A stretch of DNA of 34,089 nucleotides from an uncultured Myxococcales bacterium (GTDB lineage: Bacteria; Myxococcota_A; UBA9042): NCBI GenBank assembly GCA_903929795.1, contig CAIYWC010000125.1, positions 1 to 34,089 on the forward strand, given 5' to 3'. This document shows, piece after piece, positions 15,716 to 24,229 of this stretch. The notes beneath the pieces were generated by a model. It was not told the DNA's origin, searched no databases, and saw only the letters and a program-made list of their open reading frames with translations. Position 1 is the first letter of the stretch. Each line of letters starts with the position of its first letter. A program made the translations under genes and the position numbers.

Positions 15716-17055
15716 TGCGCGGTTTGCTGGCTTTGCTCGTGCTGACCGCGTGTACCGCCGCGCCGCCTGCGCAGCCCGTGCCGGATGCCGGCGGGATCGT
15801 CGATCCGCTGTCGATGCCAGCCCAGGCGACGGTGAACCTGGCGGACGTGCCGTCCGTCGAGACGTGCAAGGCGTGCCATCCGCGTCAGGCGGCGGACTGG
15901 GCGGGATCGCGCCACGCGTATGCGGTGCGCGACCCGGTGTTCCAGGCGCTCGTCGGCGCGCGGCACGCGGCTTTTGCCGGGCAGCAGGACAAGTTCTGCG
16001 TGCAGTGCCACACGATCGCCGGTGTGCGCAGCCTGGCGGTGGTTCCTGGCTTTCAATTCAGCGACTTGCCCGCCGTCCCGATGGAAGGCGTGACGTGCTG
16101 GAGCTGCCACGCGGCGGCGTCTATCGCCCGGCTGCACAACGCCGGGCTGAACATGGCCAACGACGGGGCGATGCGCGGCAACCTTGTGCAGCCTTTGGCA
16201 AATTCCCCGCACGGGACGGTCGCGGCGCCGTTCCTGCAGTCGGCGGAATTCTGCGGGACCTGCCATGAGATTGTCGAGCTGCACGGCCTGCCGCTGGAGC
16301 GGCCTTACAGCGAGTGGGCCGACTCCCCGTCGGCGCGCGTGGGCCAATCGTGCGCGGATTGCCACATGCCGAAATACGACGACGTCGCCGCGCTGGGTGG
16401 TCCGCCGCGGACGGGCTTGCGGAGCCATCGGTTCGTCGGGCTCGATCCGCCAGGTGCGCGCGAGGCGGCGACGGCGGACGAGCGGGCTGCCTGGGTGGCT
16501 GACCGCGATGCGCTCCTGGCGACGGCCGCGGCGGTGTCGATCGCGCCCGGACCCACGCACGCCGGCGACACGATGACGGTCACCGTGAACGTCACAAACC
16601 GCATCGCCGGCCACAGCTTGCCGACCGGCTCCACGTTCATCCGCCAGTGCTGGCTGGAGGTGCGCGCGGTCGATAGCGCAGGAAAAGTCCTTTACGAAAC
16701 AGGGACTTTTGACGCCAATGACGACCTGCGCGACCGTTGGAGCGCGCTTGCGCCATACGGCGATCCGGATCTCGTGTCGTTCTCGTCGGCGTTCGTCGAC
16801 GGCAGCGGGCAGCCGACGCTCTTTCCCTGGCTGGCGGTCGAGCACCACCGCAACCAGCTGCGGGCGGGCGAACAGCGGACGTACTCGTTTTTCGTGCAGG
16901 TGCCCGCGGGCGTGACCGGGCCGGTGCAGCTGACTGCGCGCCTGCGCCTGCGCACGTACCCGCCGTTCCTGGTGCGGCTGCTGGGCCTGGACGCGGCGCT
17001 GCCGACCGTGCTGCTGACCGATCTCGCCACCGCAGCCACCGCCGTCAGCTTCTGA
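15715..17055 (+). CDS. Pentaheme cytochrome c lipoprotein
   Basis: 446 residues from the ATG at 15715, which overlaps the DHOR stop (TGATG). Lipobox VLTAC puts the lipid Cys at 13. Five CxxCH sites occur at residues 51 (CKACH), 95 (CVQCH), 128 (CWSCH), 180 (CGTCH) and 213 (CADCH), in a pattern resembling cytochrome c554-type multiheme proteins (KACHPRQAADWAGSRHAYA is typical of the first heme). The C-terminal ~220 residues lack hemes and look beta-sandwich-like (VTVNVTNRIAGHSLPTGSTF, RTYSFFVQVPAG); this HxLPTG segment recurs in multiheme proteins of this type. The likely role is extracytoplasmic electron transfer with the coupled DHOR protein. Confidence 0.92.
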   Translation: MRGLLALLVLTACTAAPPAQPVPDAGGIVDPLSMPAQATVNLADVPSVETCKACHPRQAADWAGSRHAYAVRDPVFQALVGARHAAFAGQQDKFCVQCHTIAGVRSLAVVPGFQFSDLPAVPMEGVTCWSCHAAASIARLHNAGLNMANDGAMRGNLVQPLANSPHGTVAAPFLQSAEFCGTCHEIVELHGLPLERPYSEWADSPSARVGQSCADCHMPKYDDVAALGGPPRTGLRSHRFVGLDPPGAREAATADERAAWVADRDALLATAAAVSIAPGPTHAGDTMTVTVNVTNRIAGHSLPTGSTFIRQCWLEVRAVDSAGKVLYETGTFDANDDLRDRWSALAPYGDPDLVSFSSAFVDGSGQPTLFPWLAVEHHRNQLRAGEQRTYSFFVQVPAGVTGPVQLTARLRLRTYPPFLVRLLGLDAALPTVLLTDLATAATAVSF

Positions 17056-17183
17056 ACATGCTGACTGATGTGCAACACCAGACGCTTTCGGTCAGACCCG
17101 TTGCATTTCGGACCGGGACCGCGAGCGTGCACCGCCGGTGGCACGCCGCGGATCGTGGACGGATGATCTCGAACTTCGGTCGG
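17050..17183 (-). repeat. Dispersed repeat piece A, copy 3 (inverted)
   Basis: The minus strand matches 7360-7485 and 10922-11055. It runs CCGACCGAAGTTCG (17170-17183), CGATCCGCGGCGTGCC, CTCGCGGTCCC, GTCCGAAATGCAA, GGTCTG, ACATCAGTCAGCATGTT. A bulged hairpin (GCGTGCACC and GGTGGCACGC on the plus strand) occupies the same place as the perfect hairpin of copy 2. It fills the spacer between the pentaheme stop and the metzincin start, and slightly overlaps the stop codon. Confidence 0.6.
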
Positions 17184-17191
17184 CGGTTGTG

Positions 17192-17911
17192 ATGCGTCCG
17201 CTGCTGCTGCTTGCGCTCATCGCCGCGTGCCAGCCACCGCCGCCGCCGTGCGCGCGGGATCCGCGCTCGGTGCCGTTGGGAATCCCGCTGAACGTGACGC
17301 TGGAGGCGGATTCCGCGGTGCCAGCCCAGGAGCTCGCGGCTGTCGACCAGGCCTTGGACGATTGGGCGCGCTGTGCCGAGGTCAGCCTGTATGTGCACCG
17401 CCGTCCGCCGCGCGCGCTGCCGGCGCCGTTCCCGCAATCGCCGGCCCAGCTGGAGCACGCCGACGTGGACAAGGCGACTCGGCTGCTGACCGCGCCGCTG
17501 GGTGCGCTGCTGCGGCAAGTGGCGCTGCCGGGGCCGTATGTCGCGGTCGCGGTGCTGCCGGACCTCGCGCCGCCGTCGAGCGCGGCCTCGCTGGTGCTGC
17601 CGGAGCTGGTCGGTCTCGGGCTACCGGCCACGCTGACGCCGTCCGCAAACGCGCCGCAGCTGCCGGAACCGCGCGCGCCGGTGGTGCTGCTGTCGGCCCG
17701 CCAGCTGCGCGCACTGACGCCCACCGCGCGCGCGTCGGCTGTGGGCCACGAACTGGGCCACGCGCTCGGCCTGAACCACGATGCGCGGCCGTGTAACCTG
17801 ATGGCGGCGACGGCGGACTGCGGCGTCGGCTGGCTGGATGCGCGGCAGGGCACGGCGGTGCGATCGGCTACAGGCTCCAGCCCAGCAGCACCCCGTGCAT
17901 CGTCGCATTGA
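17192..17911 (+). CDS. Metzincin-type zinc metalloprotease lipoprotein
   Basis: 239 residues from the ATG at 17192, which starts a short lipoprotein signal (MRPLLLLALIAAC, Cys13). A Pro-rich stretch follows. The zinc motif HELGHALGLNH (186-196) is the complete metzincin HExxHxxGxxH, and eight residues on lies NLM (Met204), a candidate Met-turn. Residues ~60-180 form the N-terminal catalytic subdomain with SLYVHRRPP and a preceding VDQALDDWARC helix. It is a compact matrixin/archaemetzincin-like enzyme with no visible propeptide cysteine switch; target unknown. Its 3' end overlaps the convergent lipoprotein gene by 44 bases, which is unusual and means the last ~15 residues are doubly coding. 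Confidence 0.85.
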   Translation: MRPLLLLALIAACQPPPPPCARDPRSVPLGIPLNVTLEADSAVPAQELAAVDQALDDWARCAEVSLYVHRRPPRALPAPFPQSPAQLEHADVDKATRLLTAPLGALLRQVALPGPYVAVAVLPDLAPPSSAASLVLPELVGLGLPATLTPSANAPQLPEPRAPVVLLSARQLRALTPTARASAVGHELGHALGLNHDARPCNLMAATADCGVGWLDARQGTAVRSATGSSPAAPRASSH

Positions 17912-18857
17912 ACGCGCCAAAGTTGCCGCCGCCGGCCAGCGCGTCGCCGTTGGGCAGCCGCAGCATCAGGTGCAGGTCGTCGGTCGTCAGCATGTCCGCG
18001 GCCTGCGCGCTGCTGCCGTCGCGTGCCACCGATTCGAGCCAGCCCGCTGCGCCGCAGACCCAGAAGCGGTCGTCCCAGGCGTCCACCCCGGACAGGCCGC
18101 TCTCGACCGTGCGAAGCGTGTGCCAGACGCCAGTTGTTTCGCGTAGTTGTATGATGCCGGTGGTCGAGCCGCCCACCGCGACATAGCGGCCGTCCGCCAG
18201 CGCGCGCACGGTGGTCAGGTTCGCGCCGGTGCCGCTCGGCTCCTCGGTCCACGTCGTACCGTCAAAATGCAGCGCCTCGCCTTCGTCGCCCACGACCACG
18301 ACATCGCTCGGGTTTTGCCCCGCGACCTTGAACAGCCGCACCTGGGGCTGCTGCAGCTTGGGCAGCGCCACCGGGCTCCAGCCCGCCGCCGTCCGGTGCA
18401 GCAGGACGGGCGTCGCGCTCGTGCCGTCCGCCAGCGGATCGCCGCCAACCGCCCATGCGTCGTCGTGGCTGAACGCCAGGCAGCCCCAGAGTTCGTCGCC
18501 GTCCGGCAGCGCCTCCACCGTCCACGTGCCATCCGCTGCCCGCCACAGCGCCCGCCGACCGTTGCCCACCACAAGCGCCGAGCCATCCGGCAGCCGGGAC
18601 GCCCACGACAGCAGCTTGCCCGCCGGCACCGCCACCGCCGTCAGTGCGGCATTTTGCCACTGCCAGACCGCGCCCAGTGTCGCTTGGCCGCCGACCAGCA
18701 GCGCGGAGCCATCCGGCAGCGCGACCCCCGACATCAGCGCGCCGCCGGGCACATTGCGCGCCAGCACCTGCCACGTGCGCTGCGGCGCCGGGCTCGGCGT
18801 GGAACTGCAGGCGACCAACAGCAGCGTCACGGCCAGGGTGCGCAGGAAATTCAGCAT
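17868..18857 (-). CDS. Repeat-rich (beta-propeller-like) lipoprotein
   Basis: 329 residues from the ATG at 18857. Lipobox LLVAC (Cys17). The mature part repeats a ~40-50 residue motif: GVALPDGSALLVGG, SRLPDGSALVVGNGRRALWR, CLAFSHDDAWAVGG, PSDVVVVGDEGEALHFDGTTWTEE, VRALADGRYVAVGG and VDAWDDRFWVCGAAGWLES. The D-G-x-x-x-x-V-G-x pattern with W in the following strand fits a six- or seven-bladed beta-propeller of the kind found in myxobacterial secreted proteins. Binding partner unknown. It converges on the metzincin gene with a 44-base overlap. Confidence 0.82.
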   Translation of the reverse strand: MLNFLRTLAVTLLLVACSSTPSPAPQRTWQVLARNVPGGALMSGVALPDGSALLVGGQATLGAVWQWQNAALTAVAVPAGKLLSWASRLPDGSALVVGNGRRALWRAADGTWTVEALPDGDELWGCLAFSHDDAWAVGGDPLADGTSATPVLLHRTAAGWSPVALPKLQQPQVRLFKVAGQNPSDVVVVGDEGEALHFDGTTWTEEPSGTGANLTTVRALADGRYVAVGGSTTGIIQLRETTGVWHTLRTVESGLSGVDAWDDRFWVCGAAGWLESVARDGSSAQAADMLTTDDLHLMLRLPNGDALAGGGNFGAFNATMHGVLLGWSL

Positions 18858-18895
18858 CGCGGTCCTCGGGTGCGCCTGAACAAATCCTGGCAAAA

Positions 18896-19528
18896 CTACA
18901 GGATATTCACCGCTCTGGCGGCCAGCAGCGCGACGGTCGTAAACGAGATCGCCGACTGCGTCATCATCAGCACCTTGGCCCAGCGCGAGAGAACCGGCGC
19001 GTCGGTCGGCGAAAACGCGGTGCTCGTGTTGAACGCGACGAACAGGTAATCGATGAAACCTGGCCGCCAGCGCACTTGCGGCATCGTCATCTGCGGAAAG
19101 AGGATCGCGCCCTGCGTGTGCGTGCCGCGCTGGTGACGCGCGTGCGGGCCGCCGGCGTCCAACCGCCAGTACCAGCAGGCAAAAACCAGGATGTTGGTCA
19201 GCCAGAGCGCCGCCGCCGACCGCAGCAGCATCCGCGGATCCGTTGCCTTGTCGGGCAGCACGCCGATGAGCCGCACGAGCGACACGGCCAGGAACACGGT
19301 TACGGCGCCAAGCGTGGCGAAGCCAAAGACGTGGTTCCAGCCATGCCGGCCGGTGCGGTAGGTGATGACCGTCGGCACGATCAGCACGGCGACGACAGCG
19401 AGCAGCAGCCACGGCGGGCCGATCGACAGCGCGTCCGGCAGCGCGATGTGCAGCCCACCGACCGACAGCAGCGCGAACAGCGCCGGCCAACGCGGCTCTG
19501 GCTTGTCGAGAACGAATCCGCCCAGCAT
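18896..19528 (-). CDS. DUF1345-like membrane protein
   Basis: 210 residues with about five hydrophobic segments (13-30, 37-56, 66-87, 101-118, 180-208). The C-terminal region with FIDYLFVAFNTSTAFSPTD and VLMMTQSAISFTTVALLAARAVNIL closely follows DUF1345 proteins, which resemble the pore half of ion channels (TTVALLAARAVNIL is typical). No selectivity-filter motif was recognised, so a channel role is not claimed. CGAGGT precedes the ATG. It is 38 bases upstream of the propeller lipoprotein gene and on the same strand, so co-transcription is possible. Confidence 0.8.
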   Translation of the reverse strand: MLGGFVLDKPEPRWPALFALLSVGGLHIALPDALSIGPPWLLLAVVAVLIVPTVITYRTGRHGWNHVFGFATLGAVTVFLAVSLVRLIGVLPDKATDPRMLLRSAAALWLTNILVFACWYWRLDAGGPHARHQRGTHTQGAILFPQMTMPQVRWRPGFIDYLFVAFNTSTAFSPTDAPVLSRWAKVLMMTQSAISFTTVALLAARAVNIL

Positions 19529-19608
19529 CGCGACCTCGCGGGACGCGACCGTCGCGTCCGGTTGTGACTGTGCGCGCCGGCGCCCGGCCGGTCAAGCCGT
19601 TGCCAAGG

Positions 19609-20895
19609 CTACGGGTCCTCGTCTGCGTGCGCGACCAGAGCGTGTTCGGCTGGACCGCGCGCGTGCTGCTGCGAGGGCACACCGCCGAGGACGGGCGCCC
19701 GCTCCGGAACTTCAGCCACCGCGTGAACCAGCGCGCGCACGCCCGCGCGAAACGCGTCCGGCGCCACAAGCAGGCTGACCACCAGCCAGCCCTCGCCGTC
19801 GAGATCGAAAAACCAGCCCGGATGCGTCAAAACGCCAATTGTCTCGAGCAGGTACAGCGACCAGTCGCGCTCGTCCGGCGGCAGCGGCAGACGCAGCACC
19901 GCCGTCCAGCCGCCCGCCACCGGCAACACGGCCAGCGCGGTTCCGCCGACTTCATGCTGCAAGAATCGCAGGTTGCCGTCGAGGCGCTCGCGCAGCACCG
20001 TCTGGATCATCGGCGCCAAATCCAGAAGACCGGGCAGGGCGCGCTGGATCGGTGTCGCGACCGATAGGTAGGTATCCGCCATCGTTTCGAGCTGTTCCAG
20101 CGCATGTGCCACGAGCTGAGGCGGCCCGCTCACCAGCGTCCAGGCCAGCTTGACCTGCGGCAGCAGGCAGGTCTTGGACAGCCCGCCCAGCGCAAACGTC
20201 AGGCAGCCCGGCAGGCCCGCCACCGTCGCCACGCCGTCGCCCAGCGGCGGGCGCAGCGTGTCCGCAAACACCTCGTCGACAATCAGCGCGAGGTCGTTGT
20301 CGCGACACAGCCCGGCCAGCAGCTCCAGCTCGGCCCAGGTCAGCACCGCGCCGGTCGGATTGTTCGGACTCACCGCCAAAATCGCCCGTGTTTTCGGGGT
20401 GATCGCCGCCTGCAGCGCGGCCCGATCGATGTGCCAGCCGTCGGCGTACCGGCTCGGCCACGGCGCCATCTCGACGTCGTGCAGCTGGCCCAGGAACGCG
20501 AACAGCGGGTAGCTCGGCTGCGGCACCAGGACCCGGTCGCCGGGATCGCACAGCAGCGTGAGCAGCAGCGCGTAGGCCTCGGACGTGCTCGCGGTCAGCA
20601 GGATGTGCTCCGGCGGCACCGGCGGTAGCTCCGTCTGGCCGCGCCGCTGCAGCTGCACCACGTGCGCCGCGACCGCCTGACGTGCGCGAAAAAGTCCAAG
20701 TGGATCCGGGTCATACGCGCCATCCAGCCCCGCCGCCAGCGCCGCGCGGATCGCCGACTGCGGCAGCGCCAGCTCCGCGTGGGTCGGGTTGCTCGCCGTC
20801 AGGTCCAGCACCGGCAGGCCGTGGGCACGGCGCGCGGCGACGGCTTGGGTCAGCGCGTTCTCGGCGGTCGGAAAGTGCGCGCGCTGGGAGAACAT
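19609..20895 (-). CDS. PLP-dependent class I/II aminotransferase
   Basis: 428 residues. Fold-type I aspartate-aminotransferase family: LTASNPTHAEL and GAYDPDPLGLFRARQAVA at the N-terminus, LLTASTSEAY, the SPNNPTG motif (176-182), VDEVF (Asp207 to the PLP nitrogen; the usual Tyr of DEVY is Phe210) and the PLP lysine in GGLSKTCLLPQVKL (Lys241). Substrate cannot be told from sequence. The C-terminal ~30 residues (SQQHARGPAEHALVAHADEDP) look like an unstructured extension. The start codon overlaps the stop of the gamma-carbonic anhydrase-like gene by one base, so the two are translationally coupled. The longer open frame is a shadow over that gene. Confidence 0.93.
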   Translation of the reverse strand: MFSQRAHFPTAENALTQAVAARRAHGLPVLDLTASNPTHAELALPQSAIRAALAAGLDGAYDPDPLGLFRARQAVAAHVVQLQRRGQTELPPVPPEHILLTASTSEAYALLLTLLCDPGDRVLVPQPSYPLFAFLGQLHDVEMAPWPSRYADGWHIDRAALQAAITPKTRAILAVSPNNPTGAVLTWAELELLAGLCRDNDLALIVDEVFADTLRPPLGDGVATVAGLPGCLTFALGGLSKTCLLPQVKLAWTLVSGPPQLVAHALEQLETMADTYLSVATPIQRALPGLLDLAPMIQTVLRERLDGNLRFLQHEVGGTALAVLPVAGGWTAVLRLPLPPDERDWSLYLLETIGVLTHPGWFFDLDGEGWLVVSLLVAPDAFRAGVRALVHAVAEVPERAPVLGGVPSQQHARGPAEHALVAHADEDP

Positions 20896-21422
20896 CAGCC
20901 GATCGTCTCGACTTCGCCGTCGGCAAAAGGCCGCATGTAGCCCTGGTAGGCCTGCCAGCCATAGTCGATTTGCACAAGGTGCTTGTCCTCCAGCTCCCGC
21001 GCCACCCGCGCCGGGCTGCCGAGCAGCATCACCCGCGGGCCAAATTGCTTGCCGACTGTCACGACCGAGCCCGCGCCGATGATGGTCTGGTGGCTGATGA
21101 CGGCGTTGTCCAGCACCGTCGCGTGCATGCCGACCAGGCAGTCGTCGCCGATGCGGCAGCCGTGGAGGATTGCGTTGTGGCCGACCGTGACGCGCTCGCC
21201 GACGTGCGTTTCGCTCAAGTCCTGGGTCGTGTGGACGACGGTGCCGTCCTGGATGTTGGTGAATGCGCCGATGCGGATGGGCCCGCAGTCGCCGCGCAGG
21301 ACCGCGCCCGGCCACACGCTGACGTGTGCGCCGAGGACGACGTCGCCGATGACGGTTGCCATGGGGTGAACCCACGCGGTCGGATGGATCTGCGGAATCT
21401 TGTCCTTGAAGCGCTGAATCAC
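20895..21422 (-). CDS. Gamma-class carbonic anhydrase family protein
   Basis: 175 residues of left-handed beta-helix hexapeptide repeats (VIGDVVLGAHVSVWPGAVLRGD, RIGAFTNIQDGTVVHTT, VGERVTVGHNAILHGC, RIGDDCLVG, VISHQTIIGAGSVVT) with a C-terminal helix. The three zinc-ligand histidines of the gamma-CA/YrdA family are present: His64 (VVH), His82 and His87 (GHNAILH). RGD (43-45) supplies the family Arg and Asp. Members include real carbonic anhydrases and inactive or acyl-CoA-associated relatives. Translation is coupled to the aminotransferase that follows. Confidence 0.93.
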   Translation of the reverse strand: MIQRFKDKIPQIHPTAWVHPMATVIGDVVLGAHVSVWPGAVLRGDCGPIRIGAFTNIQDGTVVHTTQDLSETHVGERVTVGHNAILHGCRIGDDCLVGMHATVLDNAVISHQTIIGAGSVVTVGKQFGPRVMLLGSPARVARELEDKHLVQIDYGWQAYQGYMRPFADGEVETIG

Positions 21423-21443
21423 GTTGAACTCCAGGTAGTTGGC

Positions 21444-22634
21444 TTACTGGCCAAAGGCGGCATCCACGATGTCAAATGGCAAATTGGCAAGATCGCCCGA
21501 GAAGAAATCCATGGGGTCCGCCGCCTTGCCGCGCAGATAGACGTCGAATGCCGCCAGTGTGTACCGGGCGATGACCGGATGGGTCACCGCCTGCAGCGGC
21601 GTCACGTTCGGCGCGCACAACGTCGCGATTTCTGAAGCCATTCCCGGCGGCAGGTCGCACAGGTTGGAGAAGCTGACGTGCGTGCCGCCGTGGATCGACA
21701 GCAGCGCGTGCGGCGAACCCAGCGCGGCCTCCATCGGCAGCGCCTCTTTTTGATAGTTGCACGTGCCGTCGCCCGTTGCCGCCTGCAGCAGCATCGGCGT
21801 TTTCAGGCTGTGCAGGCTCGCCGGCGTGAAGTGCACGCCAAAGCAGTGCGCCAGCGGAATCGCCACTTTCACGCGGCTATCCCCAAGGTTCCACGGCGGC
21901 GCGCCCAGCTTGAGCGCGACGATCGCCTGGCAAATCGGATCCGCCGTCGCCGTCGCGCAATCCGGCAAGCCTGACACCGGGGAAACCAGCGCGCCCGCGA
22001 CCGCCAGCGTCGTCCACGCGCCAAAAGAGTGCCCGGTCATGCCAATGCGCTGCGGATCGACCAGGCCCGTCAGCCACGGCGGATCACCGGGCTGGGGCTG
22101 CAGGATCCGGTCAATCGTCGCCGTGATGTCGATCGGACGGTACAGGAACATCGCGCCAAAAGTCATGGTATTCAGGTCAAAAAGCGTCGGATCGAAGTCC
22201 AGCAGCGTGTTGCCGGCGTGGTCAGGGGCGATGACAACGTAGCCGTGCGCGGCGAGCGCTTCGGTCAGGAAAAACGACTGGTCGCGGACCGACTGGTGGC
22301 CATGGCTGAACACGACCAGCGGAAATGGCCCTTGCGCCGGTGGAACGTTCATCTGCGCGCCGCTGGGCGACGGCAGCAAGCCCGCGTAATACGTGGCTAA
22401 ATCGCCGGTGCCACCCGGCGCAGCGGGATACCAGACGGTGATCGGCAAGGTGCGTTGCAGCGCACCGGTCGTTTGCAGGGCGAGCACGCCCACTGGATAG
22501 CTCGCCGGCGCGACGGCGGCATCTGCGACCGCATCGGCAGTCCCGACGTCCGCCTCGGCGCTCGGGGTTGTCGGTGAAGCGCACGCGGCGAAACCGCACA
22601 AGAGGGCTGTCAAAACAAGCGGTTGTGATCGCAT
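21444..22634 (-). CDS. Alpha/beta-hydrolase lipoprotein, PAF-acetylhydrolase-like
   Basis: 396 residues. Lipobox GFAAC (Cys18), followed by an Asp/Ala linker (DVGTADAVADAAVAP). Alpha/beta-hydrolase elements: LPITVWYPA, LVVFSHGHQSVRDQS (oxyanion-hole HG at 111-112), GYVVIAPDHAGNT, nucleophile elbow TGHSFGAW (Ser203), and a C-terminal IHGGTHVSF as the likely catalytic His. The layout resembles platelet-activating-factor acetylhydrolase isoform II and the dienelactone hydrolase group; a secreted esterase or lipase is likely, substrate unknown. It is the first gene of the minus-strand run toward the gamma-CA gene (21 bases away). Confidence 0.88.
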   Translation of the reverse strand: MRSQPLVLTALLCGFAACASPTTPSAEADVGTADAVADAAVAPASYPVGVLALQTTGALQRTLPITVWYPAAPGGTGDLATYYAGLLPSPSGAQMNVPPAQGPFPLVVFSHGHQSVRDQSFFLTEALAAHGYVVIAPDHAGNTLLDFDPTLFDLNTMTFGAMFLYRPIDITATIDRILQPQPGDPPWLTGLVDPQRIGMTGHSFGAWTTLAVAGALVSPVSGLPDCATATADPICQAIVALKLGAPPWNLGDSRVKVAIPLAHCFGVHFTPASLHSLKTPMLLQAATGDGTCNYQKEALPMEAALGSPHALLSIHGGTHVSFSNLCDLPPGMASEIATLCAPNVTPLQAVTHPVIARYTLAAFDVYLRGKAADPMDFFSGDLANLPFDIVDAAFGQ

Positions 22635-22948
22635 GGCAGTTCCGGCCGCCGCTGGCAGCGCCCGCGCAGTCTATGCAAGTCCCGCCGCTGCGTCACCTGC
22701 GGCCCGGAACTGCGGCAGAATTGGCATGTATTCCGGAAGCTTGTCGGTTAGGCGCGCTGCCGCGAACGCGCGCGATCGGCCTGCGAATCGCGCAAAAACG
22801 CCTGCGATTGCGCCTGCAGCCGCGTTCTTTGGCGTTGCGGCGGCTCCAACGGGGCTTGCACCTTGACTCTGTGCGGCAAGTCCGCACGATCGCGCCAGTG
22901 CAGCCGCCTGTGGGCATCGCCCGGCGACTGGCCGCGAGGAGACCGGAC
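22635..22948. other. Divergent promoter region
   Basis: 314 bases between the hydrolase lipoprotein (minus) and the ATP-grasp operon (plus). It must hold promoters for both. The GAGGAG ribosome site of the ATP-grasp gene lies at its right end. No repeat piece A, B or C was recognised and no convincing hairpin or gene was seen. Confidence 0.5.
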
Positions 22949-24223
22949 ATGACGCAAGTTCCAACAGGCCAGCCCGTGACGGTGGGGCCGATCGCAACCC
23001 TGAGCCCGATGGAGCGCGCCCAAGCCGGCCATCCGGACGCGAGCGCGGTGGACGCCGAGCCCGAGGAGCCTCCGTCGGGACGGCGCCCGGGTCGGGCGCG
23101 GACGCGCGTGCGGCGGGCGCGGCGACGCTTGGCGCTCGTGTGCAATGTGAAGCCGACGGCACAGCCGACCGCGCAGCCCGGGGCGCAGGACGCGCCGACC
23201 GACGAAAACGAGGAATTCGACAGCCCGGAGACCATCAGCGCGCTGGCGCAGCTGTTCACGCAGGAAGGCTACAGCGTGACCGTGCTGGAGGCGGATCGCA
23301 GCCTGCCGCGGCGGCTGATCGCCGGCAACTTTGACCTCGCGTTCAACATCGCGGAAGGGCGCGGCGGTCGGTGCCGCGAGGCGCTGGTGCCGGCGCTTTG
23401 CGAGATGCTGGGCCTGCACTACACCGGTTCAGACCCGCTGACCTTGGCGGCGACGCTGGACAAGGACGTGGCGAAGCGGCTGCTGCTGGGCAACGTGAAG
23501 ACGCCGGCGTGGCGCGTGGTCCGCACGCTGACCGACCTCGCCGATTTCGACCTGCCGTTTCCGGTCATCGCCAAGCCGAACGACGAGGGCTCGTCCAAGG
23601 GCATTCACGACGACTGCAAGTGCAATGATTTCCACGCGCTGGAGGCGCTTTGCCGGCGGCTGCTGGACGATTACGGGCGTCCGGTGCTTGTCGAGGCGTT
23701 CGTGCGCGGCCCGGAGGTGACCGTCGGCGTCGTCGGCAACGCGCACCCGGAGGTCGTGGGCCTGATGCACGTGGTGCCGACTCAAGGCGAGCCGGGCGAT
23801 TTCATCTATTCCCTGCAAGCCAAGCGCGATTTTGCCCGGCGCGTGCGCTATGCGATTCCGCCGGAGCTGCCGCCGGATATCTGCCAGCGGCTGGAGGCGG
23901 CGGCGCTCGCGGCGTTTCGCCTTCTGGATTGCCGGGACGTGGCGCGCATCGACTTTCGCGTGGGGCCGGACGGCGAGCCGTGGTTCATCGAGGCCAATCC
24001 GCTGCCGGGGCTGTCGCCGACGACCGGCGATCTGGTGATCATGGCCAAGGCGATGGGCTGGTCCTGGGAGGCGCTGATCACCCGCATCCTGCGCGAGGCC
24101 GAGTTCCGTCAGGGCGTGCTGCGGCCGATGCTTGTCGCGCGCGGCGAGCCCAAGCGCAAAAAGCCGCGGTCGCTTGACGTGGTGAACGTGGCGGACAGCG
24201 CGCCCGTCGCCGTGGTGCGGTAG
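22949..24223 (+). CDS. ATP-grasp ligase, D-Ala-D-Ala ligase-like
   Basis: 424 residues from the ATG at 22949, set by GAGGAG seven bases upstream. Residues 1-70 are Pro/Glu then Arg-rich and look unstructured. The pre-ATP-grasp domain follows (LALVCNVK, SPETISALAQLFTQEGYSVTVLEAD, FDLAFNIAEG). The ATP-grasp domain has HYTGSDPLTLAATLDKDVAK, PVIAKPNDEGSSKGI (ATP-binding Lys and glycine-rich loop), VLVEAFVRGPEVTVGVVG, and the metal-binding end VARIDFRV...FIEANPLPGLSP. FNIAEG and TGSDP put it with Ddl-like enzymes that join amino acids through an acyl phosphate. It is not the housekeeping Ddl by its extension and neighbours: a second ATP-grasp gene follows after six bases and then a GNAT gene. Confidence 0.9.
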   Translation: MTQVPTGQPVTVGPIATLSPMERAQAGHPDASAVDAEPEEPPSGRRPGRARTRVRRARRRLALVCNVKPTAQPTAQPGAQDAPTDENEEFDSPETISALAQLFTQEGYSVTVLEADRSLPRRLIAGNFDLAFNIAEGRGGRCREALVPALCEMLGLHYTGSDPLTLAATLDKDVAKRLLLGNVKTPAWRVVRTLTDLADFDLPFPVIAKPNDEGSSKGIHDDCKCNDFHALEALCRRLLDDYGRPVLVEAFVRGPEVTVGVVGNAHPEVVGLMHVVPTQGEPGDFIYSLQAKRDFARRVRYAIPPELPPDICQRLEAAALAAFRLLDCRDVARIDFRVGPDGEPWFIEANPLPGLSPTTGDLVIMAKAMGWSWEALITRILREAEFRQGVLRPMLVARGEPKRKKPRSLDVVNVADSAPVAVVR

Positions 24224-24229
24224 CTGCAC

